From Adiantum capillus-veneris (taxonomy: Eukaryota > Streptophyta > Polypodiopsida > Polypodiales > Pteridaceae): 62,000 nucleotides of DNA. The DNA lies in contig CM043966.1 in the NCBI GenBank assembly GCA_014529385.2, positions 100,225,087-100,287,086 of the forward strand. Direction: 5' to 3'. The notes beneath the pieces were generated by a model, which was not told the DNA's origin, did not search any database, and saw only the letters and a program-made list of their open reading frames with translations. Below are positions 11,888-21,239 of this stretch, one piece after another (position 1 is the first letter of the stretch; each line of letters starts with the position of its first letter). The translations under genes and the position numbers were made by a program.

Positions 11888-11990
11888 AGCGACGCTCACA
11901 CAGCGACGCTCAAAAAAAAAAAATCTCAGCGTCGCTATGAGCGTCGCAAATTTACAAGTAAATTTGCGACGCTCATAGCGACGCCGGCTG
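11888..11990. repeat. CACTA left subterminal repeats with perfect hairpin
   Basis: AGCGACGCTC occurs repeatedly in both orientations. The stretch 11929-11955 (GCGTCGCTATGAGCGTCGCA onward) is the exact reverse complement of 11958-11984, with a 2-base loop, forming a 27-bp perfect stem. Such motif clusters near CACTA ends are known binding sites for the small element-encoded DNA-binding protein. Confidence 0.9.
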
Positions 11991-12069
11991 GGCTAAAAAA
12001 AAATAACAGAGAGTGCCCATAAACTCAAATCTCAGATCTGAGTTTTTCGACGCCCTCAAGCAAGGAGCA

Positions 12070-12213
12070 GGTAATGCTCTCCCTCCCTCTCTCTCTCTCT
12101 CTCTCTTTCTTCTCCACACACACACACACACACACACACGAGGAGAGGAAGGAGAGCCAGGTATGCTCCTTCCCTCTCCTCACTCTCATGTTCCCTTCCC
12201 CTCTTTCTCTCTC

Positions 12214-12246
<33 letters not shown>

Positions 12247-12253
12247 TAGTGTT

Positions 12254-12316
<63 letters not shown>

Positions 12317-12560
12317 AAGAGTACAAACATAAACAAAAACGCACACACACATACATAAACAAAGAATGCACACACACATTGAGAGAGGAAAAGAGAGAGA
12401 GAGCATGCATAAACAAAAAACGCACAGATTGAGAGAGGAAAAGAGAGAGAGAACATGCATAAACAAAAAACGCACACATTGAGAGAGGAAAAGAGAGAGA
12501 AAACATGCATAAACAAAAAAACGCACACACATTGAGAGAGAAAGAGAGAGAAACTAATTT
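12070..12560. repeat. CT, CA and GA microsatellites plus ~50-bp tandem units
   Basis: (CT)n and (CA)n tracts lie at 12085-12145 and 12195-12246, and (GA)n at 12256-12316. From about 12350 to 12545 there are four diverged units reading AACAAAAAACGCACACATTG then AGAGAGGAAAAGAGAGAGA. Long Ser-Leu/Cys-Val ORFs here are translations of these repeats, not proteins. Confidence 0.9.
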
Positions 12561-12740
12561 AATGTCGTAGGAAACTAATTAAAATTAAAAGACCTAAAGA
12601 TCTAGCCGACGAGGAGTTGAACTCAAGACCTATTATTCAAGAGGGAAATGGCATAACCAATCTATCATACTTGGCATGGGTGATAGAAAGGTTATACCAT
12701 TTATCTCTTTTTATTGGCACACACATCCACACACGCGCAC

Positions 12741-13545
12741 ACACACAAGAAGAAGAGAGTTATAACGTCGTAGGAAACTATCCTAAAAGACGTTAAAGAT
12801 TAGGTTAGATGTAGACTTACGTTAAATTAGATTTAGGTTTATTTAAGTTAAATTAGATTAGATTTAAGTTTATTTTTAGTTAGATTTATGTTTATTTATG
12901 CTAGATTAGATTTACGTTATATTAGATTAGATTTAGGTCTCCATAGACTGCAATGCTTGCATGAAGCGGGTGAAGAAAGCCCTCAATGGAATATAGGGTA
13001 TTGCTGCCTTCACTCATGGTGGGCTCCGTCGATCCAAAAGTACTGGTGAAATGTCTTCAGAAGATAGGGAAGAAGGTGGATCTTCAGGGTGGCAAGAGTC
13101 ACTACATCCCCGACAATGACCATCTAGACAACCTCTAGTCATTCAACAACAACTTCAAAGTTAGTAACAAGAGCAAGAACGGTCCAAAGGGCCAATTGCT
13201 GTCGTCAGATGTGGATGGAGATGAGGCAGCGTCATCGCCGGAAGTTAACTCTCACATCTTTAGTGATGAGAATGCCAACTCTTGCCGAGTTATGTGAAAA
13301 ATTATGTGTTAAATCAGTTTTAAGGTTCTTATAATCCCTGTTAGTTTAGTTCTTTGTTTTTAATATAACATAATTTACGTTAGATTTAGATTTATGTTAT
13401 TTTAGATTAGACTTAGGTTTATTTAGGTTTACACACACACACACACACACAAGAAGAAGAGAGTTTTAATGTCGTAGGAAACTATCCCAAAAGACGTTAA
13501 AGATTAGGTTAGATGTAGACTTACGTTAAATTAGATTTAGGTTTA
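12741..13545. repeat. Direct repeats flanking the captured gene fragment
   Basis: A block of about 110 bp, beginning CACACAAGAAGAAGAGAGTT then GTCGTAGGAAACTATCC, is present at about 12741-12855 and again at about 13437-13545. It brackets the HIPP-like fragment. Between, 12800-12935 and 13370-13430 are runs of the phrase TTAGATTTAGGTTTATTT. Confidence 0.85.
12940..13297 (+). pseudogene. Captured heavy-metal-associated (HIPP-like) gene fragment
   Basis: Frame 1 reads SIDCNACMKRVKKALNGI, stop. After a one-base frame change, the next frame reads VGSVDPKVLVKCLQKIGKK then VDLQGGKSHYIPDNDHL. Together these give an HMA fold signature: the metal-binding Cys-x-x-Cys (CNAC), the VKKxL helix, then GSVDPxxLxxxLxKxGK. 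The tail (NNNFKVSNKSKNGPKG, then acidic SSDVDGDEAASSPE) matches the Asn/Lys-then-acidic C-terminus usual in plant HIPPs, which chaperone metals. It ends RVM stop without an isoprenylation CaaX box. Stops at about 12994 and 13136 and the frame change mark it as a pseudogene. It has no role in transposition, so it was most likely acquired from the host genome by the CACTA. Confidence 0.75.
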
Positions 13546-13560
13546 TTTTTAGTTAGATTT

Positions 13561-13724
13561 ACGCTTATTTACGTTAGATCGAGTCCACGCAAGAATTACT
13601 TACGGTTTAGGGTTTAGAGTTAGACGAACAGTGAAAAGATCTACGCTTATTTACGTTAGATCGAGTCCACGCAAGAATTACTTACGGTTTAGGGTTTAGA
13701 GTTAGACGAACAGTGAAAAGATCT
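13561..13724. repeat. Tandem duplication, 2 x 82 bp
   Basis: Units 13561-13642 and 13643-13724 start ACGCTTATTTACGTTAGATC and are essentially identical. Each contains GGTTTAGGGTTTAGAGTT, which resembles plant telomere repeats but occurs only once per unit. Confidence 0.95.
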
Positions 13725-13857
13725 ACTGTGAAAAGATGTTAAGATGCTGTGAAGTGCTACAGCTAGAGAAGAGGCAAAGGGGTTTTGTCCACTACATGCA
13801 GTATCATGTAGACGTGGGTCTGTAGATTTCTTGTACCCACAAAAATTCCACAAAAGG

Positions 13858-15124
13858 TTTTGCGACATTTTCCTCTGCTTCCTCGCATCAAGCATTTCTT
13901 CGAATGTAAGTCCATGGCCGCCCTAGCATCATGGCATGAGGAGAATAAATCTTCGGATGGTGTGCTACGAATTCTTGGCGTAATGCACTCGCTCCGAACG
14001 TGTTTTACTAAAGAAGGAAAGCTTACCGGTTTGAAGTCACACGATTGGCATAAAATGTGTCAGGTACGTTCATAGTGGACTTTAATATCATTGCATAAAA
14101 TGTGGACTTTAATATCATTGCTGCACATACTTTACAGTTTATTTTACCGGTTTCCATTGAGGGATGTTTGTCTCTCGACATCCGTAACACAATCTACAAA
14201 CTTGCAAAGCTGGTGCAATGGATCTCACAAAAGGAGATCAACGTAGACTCCATACCATTCGCCAAACTAAATGCTGCGGAGCTTGTGTGCATGTTTGAGA
14301 AAAATTTTCCTACTACCATGCTAACCATTCAGGTGCATCTTCTTGTTCACATAGTTGATGAGGTGGAAATAGCTGGCACAGTTCATTCCAGATGGATGTT
14401 CTTCTTAGAACGTTTCATGAAAACGCTTAAGGGATATGTGCGTCAAAAGGCACGTCCGGAGGGTAGCATGGCAGAAGGTTGGTTGGTATCAGAGTCCCTA
14501 GTGTACATTGGAGAGTGGCTAGACGGATTTGATAAAGCCAGCGACACGCTATGGCGAACCATAGATGATGAGCGCATATCTGGGATTGTCATGTGCAATC
14601 TCGGTGTTGAGAAGAAGATGACGGAAGATCTAGAGGCTAAAATCAACCGATTTTGCATGCTTCACAATCCAGTGATGCAAAAGTGGATTTCACAATATGA
14701 GGATGCAAAGCAAGAGCGACAAAGGGCACGAATCGAAAGTATGTAAATAGTTAACATCCCCCTTTTACAAGTTATGTGCTTGAAAGCTCTCATGTAAGTT
14801 ATGTGGCTCTGGCAGGTAATATTTCATCCTACAAAGTCTACATCAAACTGGTGGTACGTCATAGAGGTAGCCCATCGTAGTGCAAGGACGTATGAAGGCT
14901 ACCATGTGCCAATCACAACGGCATCAATGGAGGAGATCAGAGAAGATGCTCAATCAGAAGCCGCTGCGGTGGTGCCAGACGAGCATCAAGATGCTACTAC
15001 TCTATATGGGGTGCATGCAGAGGAGCTACAAAATGAAACAGAGGATATGTGTTTAAACGGAGAGCTCTATATAGATATAGGAAGTTATGCTGAGTTATGC
15101 GAGGATGAGAGAGAGATCTCTTAA
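13858..15124 (+). pseudogene. tnp2: CACTA transposase (TNP2/DUF4218) lacking catalytic core
   Basis: The first exon-like frame reads LLPRIKHFFECKSMAALA then SWHEENKSSDGVLRI, the N-terminal start of TNP2-type transposases. It then jumps straight to CFTKEGKLTGLKSHDWHKM, the start of the C-terminal DUF4218 region, so the segment that would hold the DDE catalytic domain is missing. A 74-bp intron (14064-14137, GT...AG) is followed by ILPVSIEGCLSLDIRNTI, CMFEKNFPTTM and VRQKARPEGSMAEGWL, typical of DUF4218, ending with stop at 14746. A further segment (QVIFHPTKSTSNWWYVIEVA, 14815 on) matches the usual C-terminal tail, probably after another intron. The product would bind but not cut; mobility would need an intact relative. 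Confidence 0.8.
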
Positions 15125-15396
15125 AGACACAAATATTGTATTTGAACAATTTTGCTCCGTGTTGTAAAAGCTCTGGCTCTCTAAGTACCTTCCATGGTGT
15201 ATAACGCTCTTTTCTACTCGCGCTCACATCTTTTGATTGAAAATTCTGAGTTTTCGACTTGCCTCTTCTATCACTCAATTCATTGCGTCATTGTATTTAT
15301 ATGCGTCATTACGTCATTGTATTTAATGGTCTTTGCGTCATTGTCTACTCTATTCATTCAATATTAAGTTTAAATATTCGTGTGTTTAATGCACGT

Positions 15397-16215
15397 ATGG
15401 ATGATGAGGAGTTTCTTTCTTCTTTGTCACCGCAACAGAGACAGTGGTACGTGGAGCGTCATTGCTACACACCTCTACCTACTCCGCCAGGAGCCACCCC
15501 ACTCGACACTCCTCGCTTCGGGGTTCACGCGTCACAGGCCATAGGGCTTGCCTTACTCCGTCGACTTCAGCGGCGGCATCATCATGGATGATGACGGCAA
15601 GAAGGTGATCTCGCGCATGCGTGGTCTTTGCTCCCAGCTGTTTAGACACTACATACTAAAAAAATGGAGTGAAGTACCAAGTGATTTAAAAAACAGAGTC
15701 ATCAGCATACTTCATGATGAGTTTCCCGTTCCAACACGGGATCAGCGCTTCAATGAAGACCTGATGAATCCCGACAAGTGGAAGCAACAAAAGGATGCAG
15801 CCAGAGCGCGAGTAGAGGCAGGGAGCTCGCACCACTTGGGGAGCGGTGGATGGGCATCATTTGAGGCCGATTTTGTAAGTGTTTTCGCATTGCTCTTTAT
15901 GTTCGATAGTTTAGGGTTTAGGAGTTTTTTAATTCTAACATAATGAAATCTTTGTATGTTTTGACAGTGGTCGATGACAGGACGTGATCCCACACCGTAC
16001 GAGCGCGAGTACGCAGGCAGGAAGGGCTTAAACGCCCTGATGGACATTCTCAGTTCTCGCGGCGGCATGGTTAGTATTAGGGTTTACTCTTTTCTATTTT
16101 TTGTATTGTTTTATAAATGTCGTTATATGTTTATACTTACTGAAAGCTGTCTTATTGTCTTTTTTTGCAGAATCCGACATATACGCCGCTTGGACGCGAT
16201 GAGACGTCTGACTAG
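15397..16215 (+). CDS. Second CACTA gene, TNP1-like, three exons
   Basis: Exon 1 (15397-15874) opens MDDEEFLSSLSPQQRQWYVE and has a Pro-rich stretch. It then has an apparent frame change near 15550 before SGGIIMDDDGKKVISRMR and LKKWSEVPSDLKNRVISILH. The latter resembles the WxxVPxxLKxxxxxxL motif of plant En/Spm TNP1-type proteins. Introns are 15875-15967 and 16070-16170, both GT...AG. Exon 2 reads FWSMTGRDPTPYEREYAG then RKGLNALMDILSSRGGM, and exon 3 NPTYTPLGRDETSD, stop. The role expected from the family is binding of the subterminal repeats. The start and the frame change are uncertain: a second in-frame ATG at 15548 could give a shorter protein. Confidence 0.6.
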
Positions 16216-16239
16216 ACGACGTCAGTTTAGCCGTAGCTA

Positions 16240-16589
16240 GATAGCATTAGTTTAGGGTTTCTCATAGCTTATGTATCATGAGACGGATTTTATACGTCTT
16301 TTTGAACCATGTATATTATTACATTTGTCACCGCAAATCATTTTGCCAATCAATTCTTTATGCCTATGATGTTGTACAATTGTCATTATTACATTTGCCA
16401 ATCAATTCATTTTGCCTATGATGTGTACAATTGTCAATTTTACGCTTGTCAATTTTGCAAACAATGCGTCTTGTGGGTGACTATTTTGGGTCTATTATCT
16501 ACCCTTGCACTTTTTTTAAAAAGTGAATCAAGTACAATATGGTTGATGGGTGGCAGGGCATTCAATGCCCTGTCACCAAAAAAAAATTC
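16240..16589. repeat. CACTA 3' non-coding, diverged ~60-bp tandem repeat
   Basis: Two diverged copies of a segment containing ATTACATTTG, CCAATCAATTC and TGCCTATGATG(T)TGTACAATTG lie at about 16317-16435. No gene is recognised. Confidence 0.7.
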
Positions 16590-16830
16590 TCTCGGGCGTC
16601 GCTATAACCGTCGCTATTTATGGCTCTCGAGCGTCGCTATAGACTTCTGTGTAAACGTCGCTATGAGCGTCTCTATATAGCGACGCATATAGCGACGCAT
16701 ATAGCGACGCCTATAGCGTCGCATATAGTGACGCTCTCGTAGCGACGCTATTAGCGACGGTTTTAGCGACGCCGGGGGTTATAAAAACCCAGTGTATTTC
16801 CGTCGCTAACAGCGTCACAAGAGCACACAA
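16590..16830. repeat. CACTA right subterminal repeat array
   Basis: About fifteen copies of GCGACGC or AGCGACG(C/G) lie in both orientations, many separated by TATA (ATAGCGACGCATATAGCGAC). They mirror the left-end motifs and end 12-30 bp from the terminal repeat. Confidence 0.92.
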
Positions 16831-16845
16831 CCTCTTGTAGTGTAA

Positions 16846-17539
16846 TGTAGTGCCTGTAAAGTACATGCATCCAGAGGGAGTCATAGACAAATAAGCACTA
16901 GTGCCTGTTACACCCTATGCTGAGCCTAGTCCATCTACATTAATGGTAGAAGGAGATTGGTATAATTCACATCCACCACCAATGGAAGAACCTATGACTT
17001 ATACTACACTAAAGATTGCACCAATGTACCATGTAGCTAATCAAGGTGTTAGACCTCCTATGGTAAGACTCATGATTAAGCCAAGAACCGAAAACTATCA
17101 TAACTGTGGTGCAGATGATCATTGGAAAAATGAATGCCCAGAGCCTGACAAGAGCCTCAAGCCAATTGAAGCTTATTGCATACAATGTTGCAAAAAGGGA
17201 GGACAATTCCTGGAAGATTGTCCAAAAAATCCTTGTAACAAGGATAAAACAGTAGTGAACATAGTCCAAGTGACACTTAGTAGCTCAACCGAGAGTGAAC
17301 CAACTATTCCAATCAAAGTAATCACCAGAGCCCAGGCTAAGAAAAAGAAACATAACTCCTATGATGACTTGGAGAATACAAAAATTTCCTCTCAAAAGAC
17401 CATAAGAAGCAGAAACAAAAGGTATGAGATGAGAAAACAGAAACAAAGGGCTGAAATCGAGAAGAAAGCAAAGAAACTATTCCAAGAAAAAGTGAAAGAA
17501 ACTGGAACCAAAATCAAGGAAACCACCGTGAAATCCTGA
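16846..17539 (+). pseudogene. gag: Gypsy-A gag C-terminus with zinc knuckles
   Basis: Gag continues after the CACTA with VVPVKYMHPEGVIDK, a stop, and then the frame 16901-17539. Two nucleocapsid knuckles are visible. NYHNCGADDHWKNECPE has lost the first Cys. YCIQCCKKGGQFLEDCPKN has Gly in place of the zinc-binding His. Both are therefore imperfect. The tail is strongly basic (RAQAKKKKHN; RSRNKRYEMRKQKQRAEIEK) and probably binds nucleic acid. Where protease and reverse transcriptase are expected next, the sequence passes directly to an integrase N-terminus. Confidence 0.8.
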
Positions 17540-17579
17540 GGATCAATTTTGGTTGACAAAATTTTTTAGCCAATTAATC

Positions 17580-18717
17580 CAACATTGGAAACCTACCAAG
17601 TGGAACTTAAAGCAGGCCAGAACATGGAAAACAAACAAAAAAACTATCCTTCTTTAGACATGGAAGCAGTTAAGCTTGAAGCTTACCAAAATTTGGTAAG
17701 AAAACACTTTTTGCAAATGCCAAGGAGTATGTTCAAAGGTGTGATGCATGTCAACAAGCAAAAATGCCAACCCGTGTAGATAGCATGCCCGGGGCCTAGA
17801 GCTTTTGCAAAATGGGGTATAGACTTTGTTGGGCCAATATAGCCATCTGCTTATAGAACCGAAGCTTAATATATCATTGTAGCTATGTACTATTTGACCA
17901 AGTGGACTGAGGCTAAAGCAACCCAAAACAATGATGCCAAACCACTGCCGCATTCTTATATGAGTATGTGTTAACAAGATATGGACTACCAATAGAAATT
18001 GACAGTGATAGGGGAACTCATTTCCTTAATGAGATAATTGAGTATATGCTTAATGAATTTATGGTCATCCATAACAAATCAGCTCCCTATCACACACAAG
18101 AAAATGGACAAGCTGAACATACAAATAAAATTCTTAGCTCGGTATTGACTAAAGTGGTTAGTTCAGGAAGGACATATTGGGAAATGAATCTCCATGCTGC
18201 TCTATGGGCTTATCAAGTTTCATTCAAAATAGCTTAAAATGCTACATCCTTTAATCTTGTTTATGGTCTTGATGCCATACTGCCAATAGAATTTCTATTG
18301 CCGACACTAAGGGTAGCAAAGGACCTTGAGTGGACTGGACATGAATTGTTAGAGAGGCTTGAAGATTTAAAAAATCTTGATGAGCAAAGGCTAACTGTTG
18401 TAGCTCACATCTATGCACAAAAGCAAAAACAAAAACAGTTTTTTGATTCCCATCTAATTACAAAAATCTTCAAAAAAAGGGACTTAGTTTTAGTCTATTC
18501 CCTTAAGCAACACATTCCCAAGTTTAAGAAAAAGGGAAACATACCGTTTGTCATTGAAGATGTATCTCCAAGTGGATCAGTTAAGTTGTCCACCCTAGAT
18601 GGTGAACCAATGGCTAATTGGATTAGTGGATATTGTTTAAAGAAGTACAATTTGCCACTAATCAATGAATTGCTAGAAAGGATGCATGCAGCTAAGCAAA
18701 GAAAGATAAAACGATAG
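17580..18717 (+). pseudogene. int: Gypsy-A integrase
   Basis: The zinc-finger region is partial: LVRKHF, then after a frame change AKEYVQRCDACQQAKMP, which holds the Cys-x-x-Cys half. The core shows FAKWGIDFVGPI (first Asp), RYGLPIEIDSDRGTHF (second Asp) and TQENGQAEHTNK (Glu), so the D,D,E set is present despite stops at about 17840 and 17868 and a frameshift near 17950. Further motifs are WEMNLHAALWAYQVSF and LVYGLDAILPIEF, and the C-terminal domain reads FKKRDLVLVYSLKQH and YCLKKYNLPLINE. Upstream the reverse transcriptase and RNase H are absent, apparently deleted between EAVKLEAYQN and LVRKHF. Confidence 0.88.
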
Positions 18718-18729
18718 CAGGTTATTGGT

Positions 18730-19290
18730 GAAGCCCAAGAAGAAGCTCGGCTTTGAGTACTCAAAAGGAAACCTGCTCTCAAAAATCAACAAATACCTAT
18801 TTCCATCAACACTCTGAAGCCAGATGACCAACAATGGGAATTACAGAAAGATGCAGTGTCAACAAATGATGAATGGTTAGATGGAATGGACCTTCGTATC
18901 AAAGTACAACTGAACAATCATAACACAAATGAATTCTTTGACACAGGAGCTCGAGTAAATGCAGTTAGTTATTCCACATACAAGAAAGCAACAAGTCAGT
19001 CTTTGACAACAGGAATAGCGACTATCAAAGGATGCAACAGGAACCCAACACCAACATTGGGAGTAGTCAACTTAAATGTGATAGTACATGGATGTTCATG
19101 CCCTCATCAATTTGTATGCTTACCATATAAACACATGAATAAAACAATGATTCTGGGAAACTCCTGGATGCGGACGTACAAGGCAGTACCAGATTGGGAT
19201 ACCAATCAGCTTAAGCTATCACGTAAAGACGGACAACTCATTGTTCCAATTGCACCAAGCAAAGAGGAATGGAAAGGAGGTTACCAATAG
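18730..19290 (+). pseudogene. Aspartic protease-like domain downstream of integrase
   Basis: The frame 18856-19290 reads MDLRIKVQLNNHNTNEFF then DTGARVNAVSYSTYKKA, the retropepsin active-site motif D-T-G-A with a following hydrophobic strand. Later MILGNSWMRTYKAVPDW then NQLKL matches the ILGxxxL...A..D....L motif that closes retropepsins. The frame extends upstream to about 18757 (VLKRKPALKNQQIPISI) with no start. In standard Ty3/gypsy order protease lies between gag and reverse transcriptase, so a position after integrase is odd. Rearrangement or a second element could explain it. Confidence 0.7.
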
Positions 19291-19336
19291 AGCAAACTAA
19301 AGAGCAATCAATCTTCTCCATCCTATAGAAAAGCAA

Positions 19337-19894
19337 ATGCTACAAGTAGCATGCAAGGAGTCATGCAAAATTTGGGTACCAAAAGCACAACTTAAGGACA
19401 AGCCGATTCAAATCTGGGTGTCCAAAACATCATCTACTGTACCAAAGATGGTTCCAAGGTTCAAAACACAAAGAGGAGCATCTCCAAGCAAGGAACTTAA
19501 TACGAAATGGATTTGGAAGAGAAAGGAACACTTATCTTCTCCGCAAATTGTAAAACCTATAAAGCAATGGAGAGTTAAGTCTCAGAAGACTCCACCACAC
19601 CATTCGGACCAAAGCAGACCAAGATATCAATGGCGGGCAAAAGCTCAACCACAACCATTATTGATACCGACAACTCAAGAAATCAGAGTGCCAAAGCATC
19701 TTGACGATACAATCAAGCAAAGAGCACACAAGCTACAAGATTTGCTCTTTGGAAGACAGCCAAGAAAAACCTCGACATCAGAAACCCTTGAGTTAATTAC
19801 TCAAGGCCCAACTCTTGCACAACATAATGGTTTTGACTGCATTGATCTTCAAAGCATGGTAGAGCCAACCAAGGCTATGCATAGACATGATTGA
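19337..19894 (+). CDS. Trp-repeat basic ORF at Gypsy-A 3' end
   Basis: This intact 185-codon frame has repeated Trp-basic motifs: KIWVPKAQ, IQIWVSKT, KWIWKRK, QWRVKSQ, YQWRAKAQ and EIRVPK, spaced roughly 13-30 residues. The C-terminal third (DDTIKQRAHKLQDLLFGR) looks helical. The protein is Lys/Gln/Pro-rich, suggesting nucleic-acid binding or disorder. No family is recognised. It follows the protease-like frame by about 45 bp and may have been continuous with it. Function unknown. Confidence 0.45.
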   Translation: MLQVACKESCKIWVPKAQLKDKPIQIWVSKTSSTVPKMVPRFKTQRGASPSKELNTKWIWKRKEHLSSPQIVKPIKQWRVKSQKTPPHHSDQSRPRYQWRAKAQPQPLLIPTTQEIRVPKHLDDTIKQRAHKLQDLLFGRQPRKTSTSETLELITQGPTLAQHNGFDCIDLQSMVEPTKAMHRHD

Positions 19895-21239
19895 TCAAAC
19901 CATGCACACAGTCGTCCCAGAGTATGCCATCTACGAGGGGTGGAACGAAACTAAGTAATTAAGGGCAATGTTTAAAGAGGGAGAAAAAAGTTTAATGTTA
20001 ACAATTTATTTTTTGCAAAATTACTTAATAATTCCCTTACAAATCATCAAGAGGGGAAACTTAACTGATAACATCTCCTCGATGAGTGTAAATAGTGTAT
20101 ATACTATGAGAAAATCATCAAAAAATAGTCTTTTTTGGTTATATTTCAGCTATGTTTTTCAATGGATTTTCTTAATTATTGGATTTTCACTTTGCTTTTT
20201 TAGCGTATTTTGTCATTTTCTTTGAATTTTTTTAATAAATATGTCAAAAATTAATAATAAATAGCAAATGAGCTCAGATGGAAAAACTGAAGATATGCTG
20301 ATGATCAGAAGGACAAGGCTTAAGAGCATAGAAAATTTCAATCAAATCGGTGGATGGAAGCGGGAAGCCTAAATTAGGCGGCCAAGGCCTCCATTGGAGA
20401 ATTCTTGCAGAATGAGCTACAAGAATCCGATTGAGGAAATTTTTGAGTGTAACATAGATTTCACGACCGAGTAGGACTAATAGAGGAATTTGGGAAAAAA
20501 TGGTTCGGGAAGCCCGAGTATAGATATCCAAGGTAGTCTAAAATCACCTCCTCTCCACTTGTCGCCTTTGCAGAGAGAGCTTTTGACCTTCTTCGCGCGT
20601 GATTTCTGGAGTCCACAGTCGCCCGTCTACAGCACCGTCTCACACGAGACATGAGGGGTAAGTTCTATACTTATCAATGATCCATTCTGTATGACTGGTA
20701 GCTAGTCTAAACCCTAGGAGTAGATATGAGAGAAGTGAAGATAAGAGAAGTTTCCCTCCTAAGCCCTATTCTTGTTTGTAGGCAATAAGGATACTTTGGG
20801 GAGAGATGTACCGGTAGCGGGGAGAGATGTACCCTGTGCAGTAGCATTTCTTCATGAGAAGGTTGTTGATAGATCGTTGTTGCTTGAATGCGTGTAAGAT
20901 AAACATTTAGGACACAAGAGAGATGGAGATAGGAGTAGAGGTAGAAGTAGTAAATTACATGGAGGTGTACATTGGGCTGGGAGATGAAAAACAAAAATAA
21001 ACAAAATAACAAAGTAAAAAAACCTTACTTATCGACCCTTCAAGAGTATTTACCAATTTGATGAAGATGGAAATAGATAGAAGACTTGGGCCTTGATTGG
21101 CTGGAAATAATGTTTACAAGGATTCTTTTGATTTTAGCTAATTTGACCAAGGACATATTTAGAATGGGTAGTCAATCCAAAGCAAGGACTATCAATAATA
21201 GAGCTACTTAGGGAATTTGAGTTGCGCTATGCACAATTC
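19895..21239. other. Gypsy-A 3' non-coding and unassigned sequence
   Basis: A purine tract, AAAGAGGGAGAAAAAAG, at about 19974-19990 could be a polypurine tract, but no direct 3' LTR follows it. 20000-21239 holds AT-rich sequence and a more GC-rich patch at 20540-20660. No gene, LTR or known repeat is recognised. Confidence 0.4.

Larger units (their letters stand above)
11865..16842. mobile_element. CACTA (En/Spm) transposon in gag
   Basis: The ends are CACTACAAGAGG (11865-11876) and its complement CCTCTTGTAGTG (16831-16842). The 3-bp target duplication TAA is present on both sides (11862-11864, 16843-16845). The 4,978-bp element has GC-rich subterminal AGCGACGCT repeats at both ends, a damaged TNP2/DUF4218 transposase, a second TNP1-like gene and a captured host fragment. 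Joining the flanks at TAA restores the gag reading frame across the site, which independently confirms the insertion. Confidence 0.97.

Noticed and set aside
11929-11984. Hairpin as a microRNA precursor
   Set aside because: The stem is made wholly of CACTA subterminal motifs with a 2-base loop, not a miRNA-like foldback; kept only as a structure to check.
12025-12530. Long minus-strand ORFs (up to 167 codons) of Ser/Leu and Cys/Val repeats
   Set aside because: They are translations of (GA)n, (CA)n and a ~50-bp tandem repeat in three frames at once; no protein signal.
13600-13710. Telomere-like TTTAGGG repeats
   Set aside because: Only single GGTTTAGGGTTTAG motifs, duplicated with the 82-bp unit; no tandem array.
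20540-20700. GC-richer patch with MRG followed by GTAAG as a host exon
   Set aside because: A short frame with no motif and no matching downstream exon.
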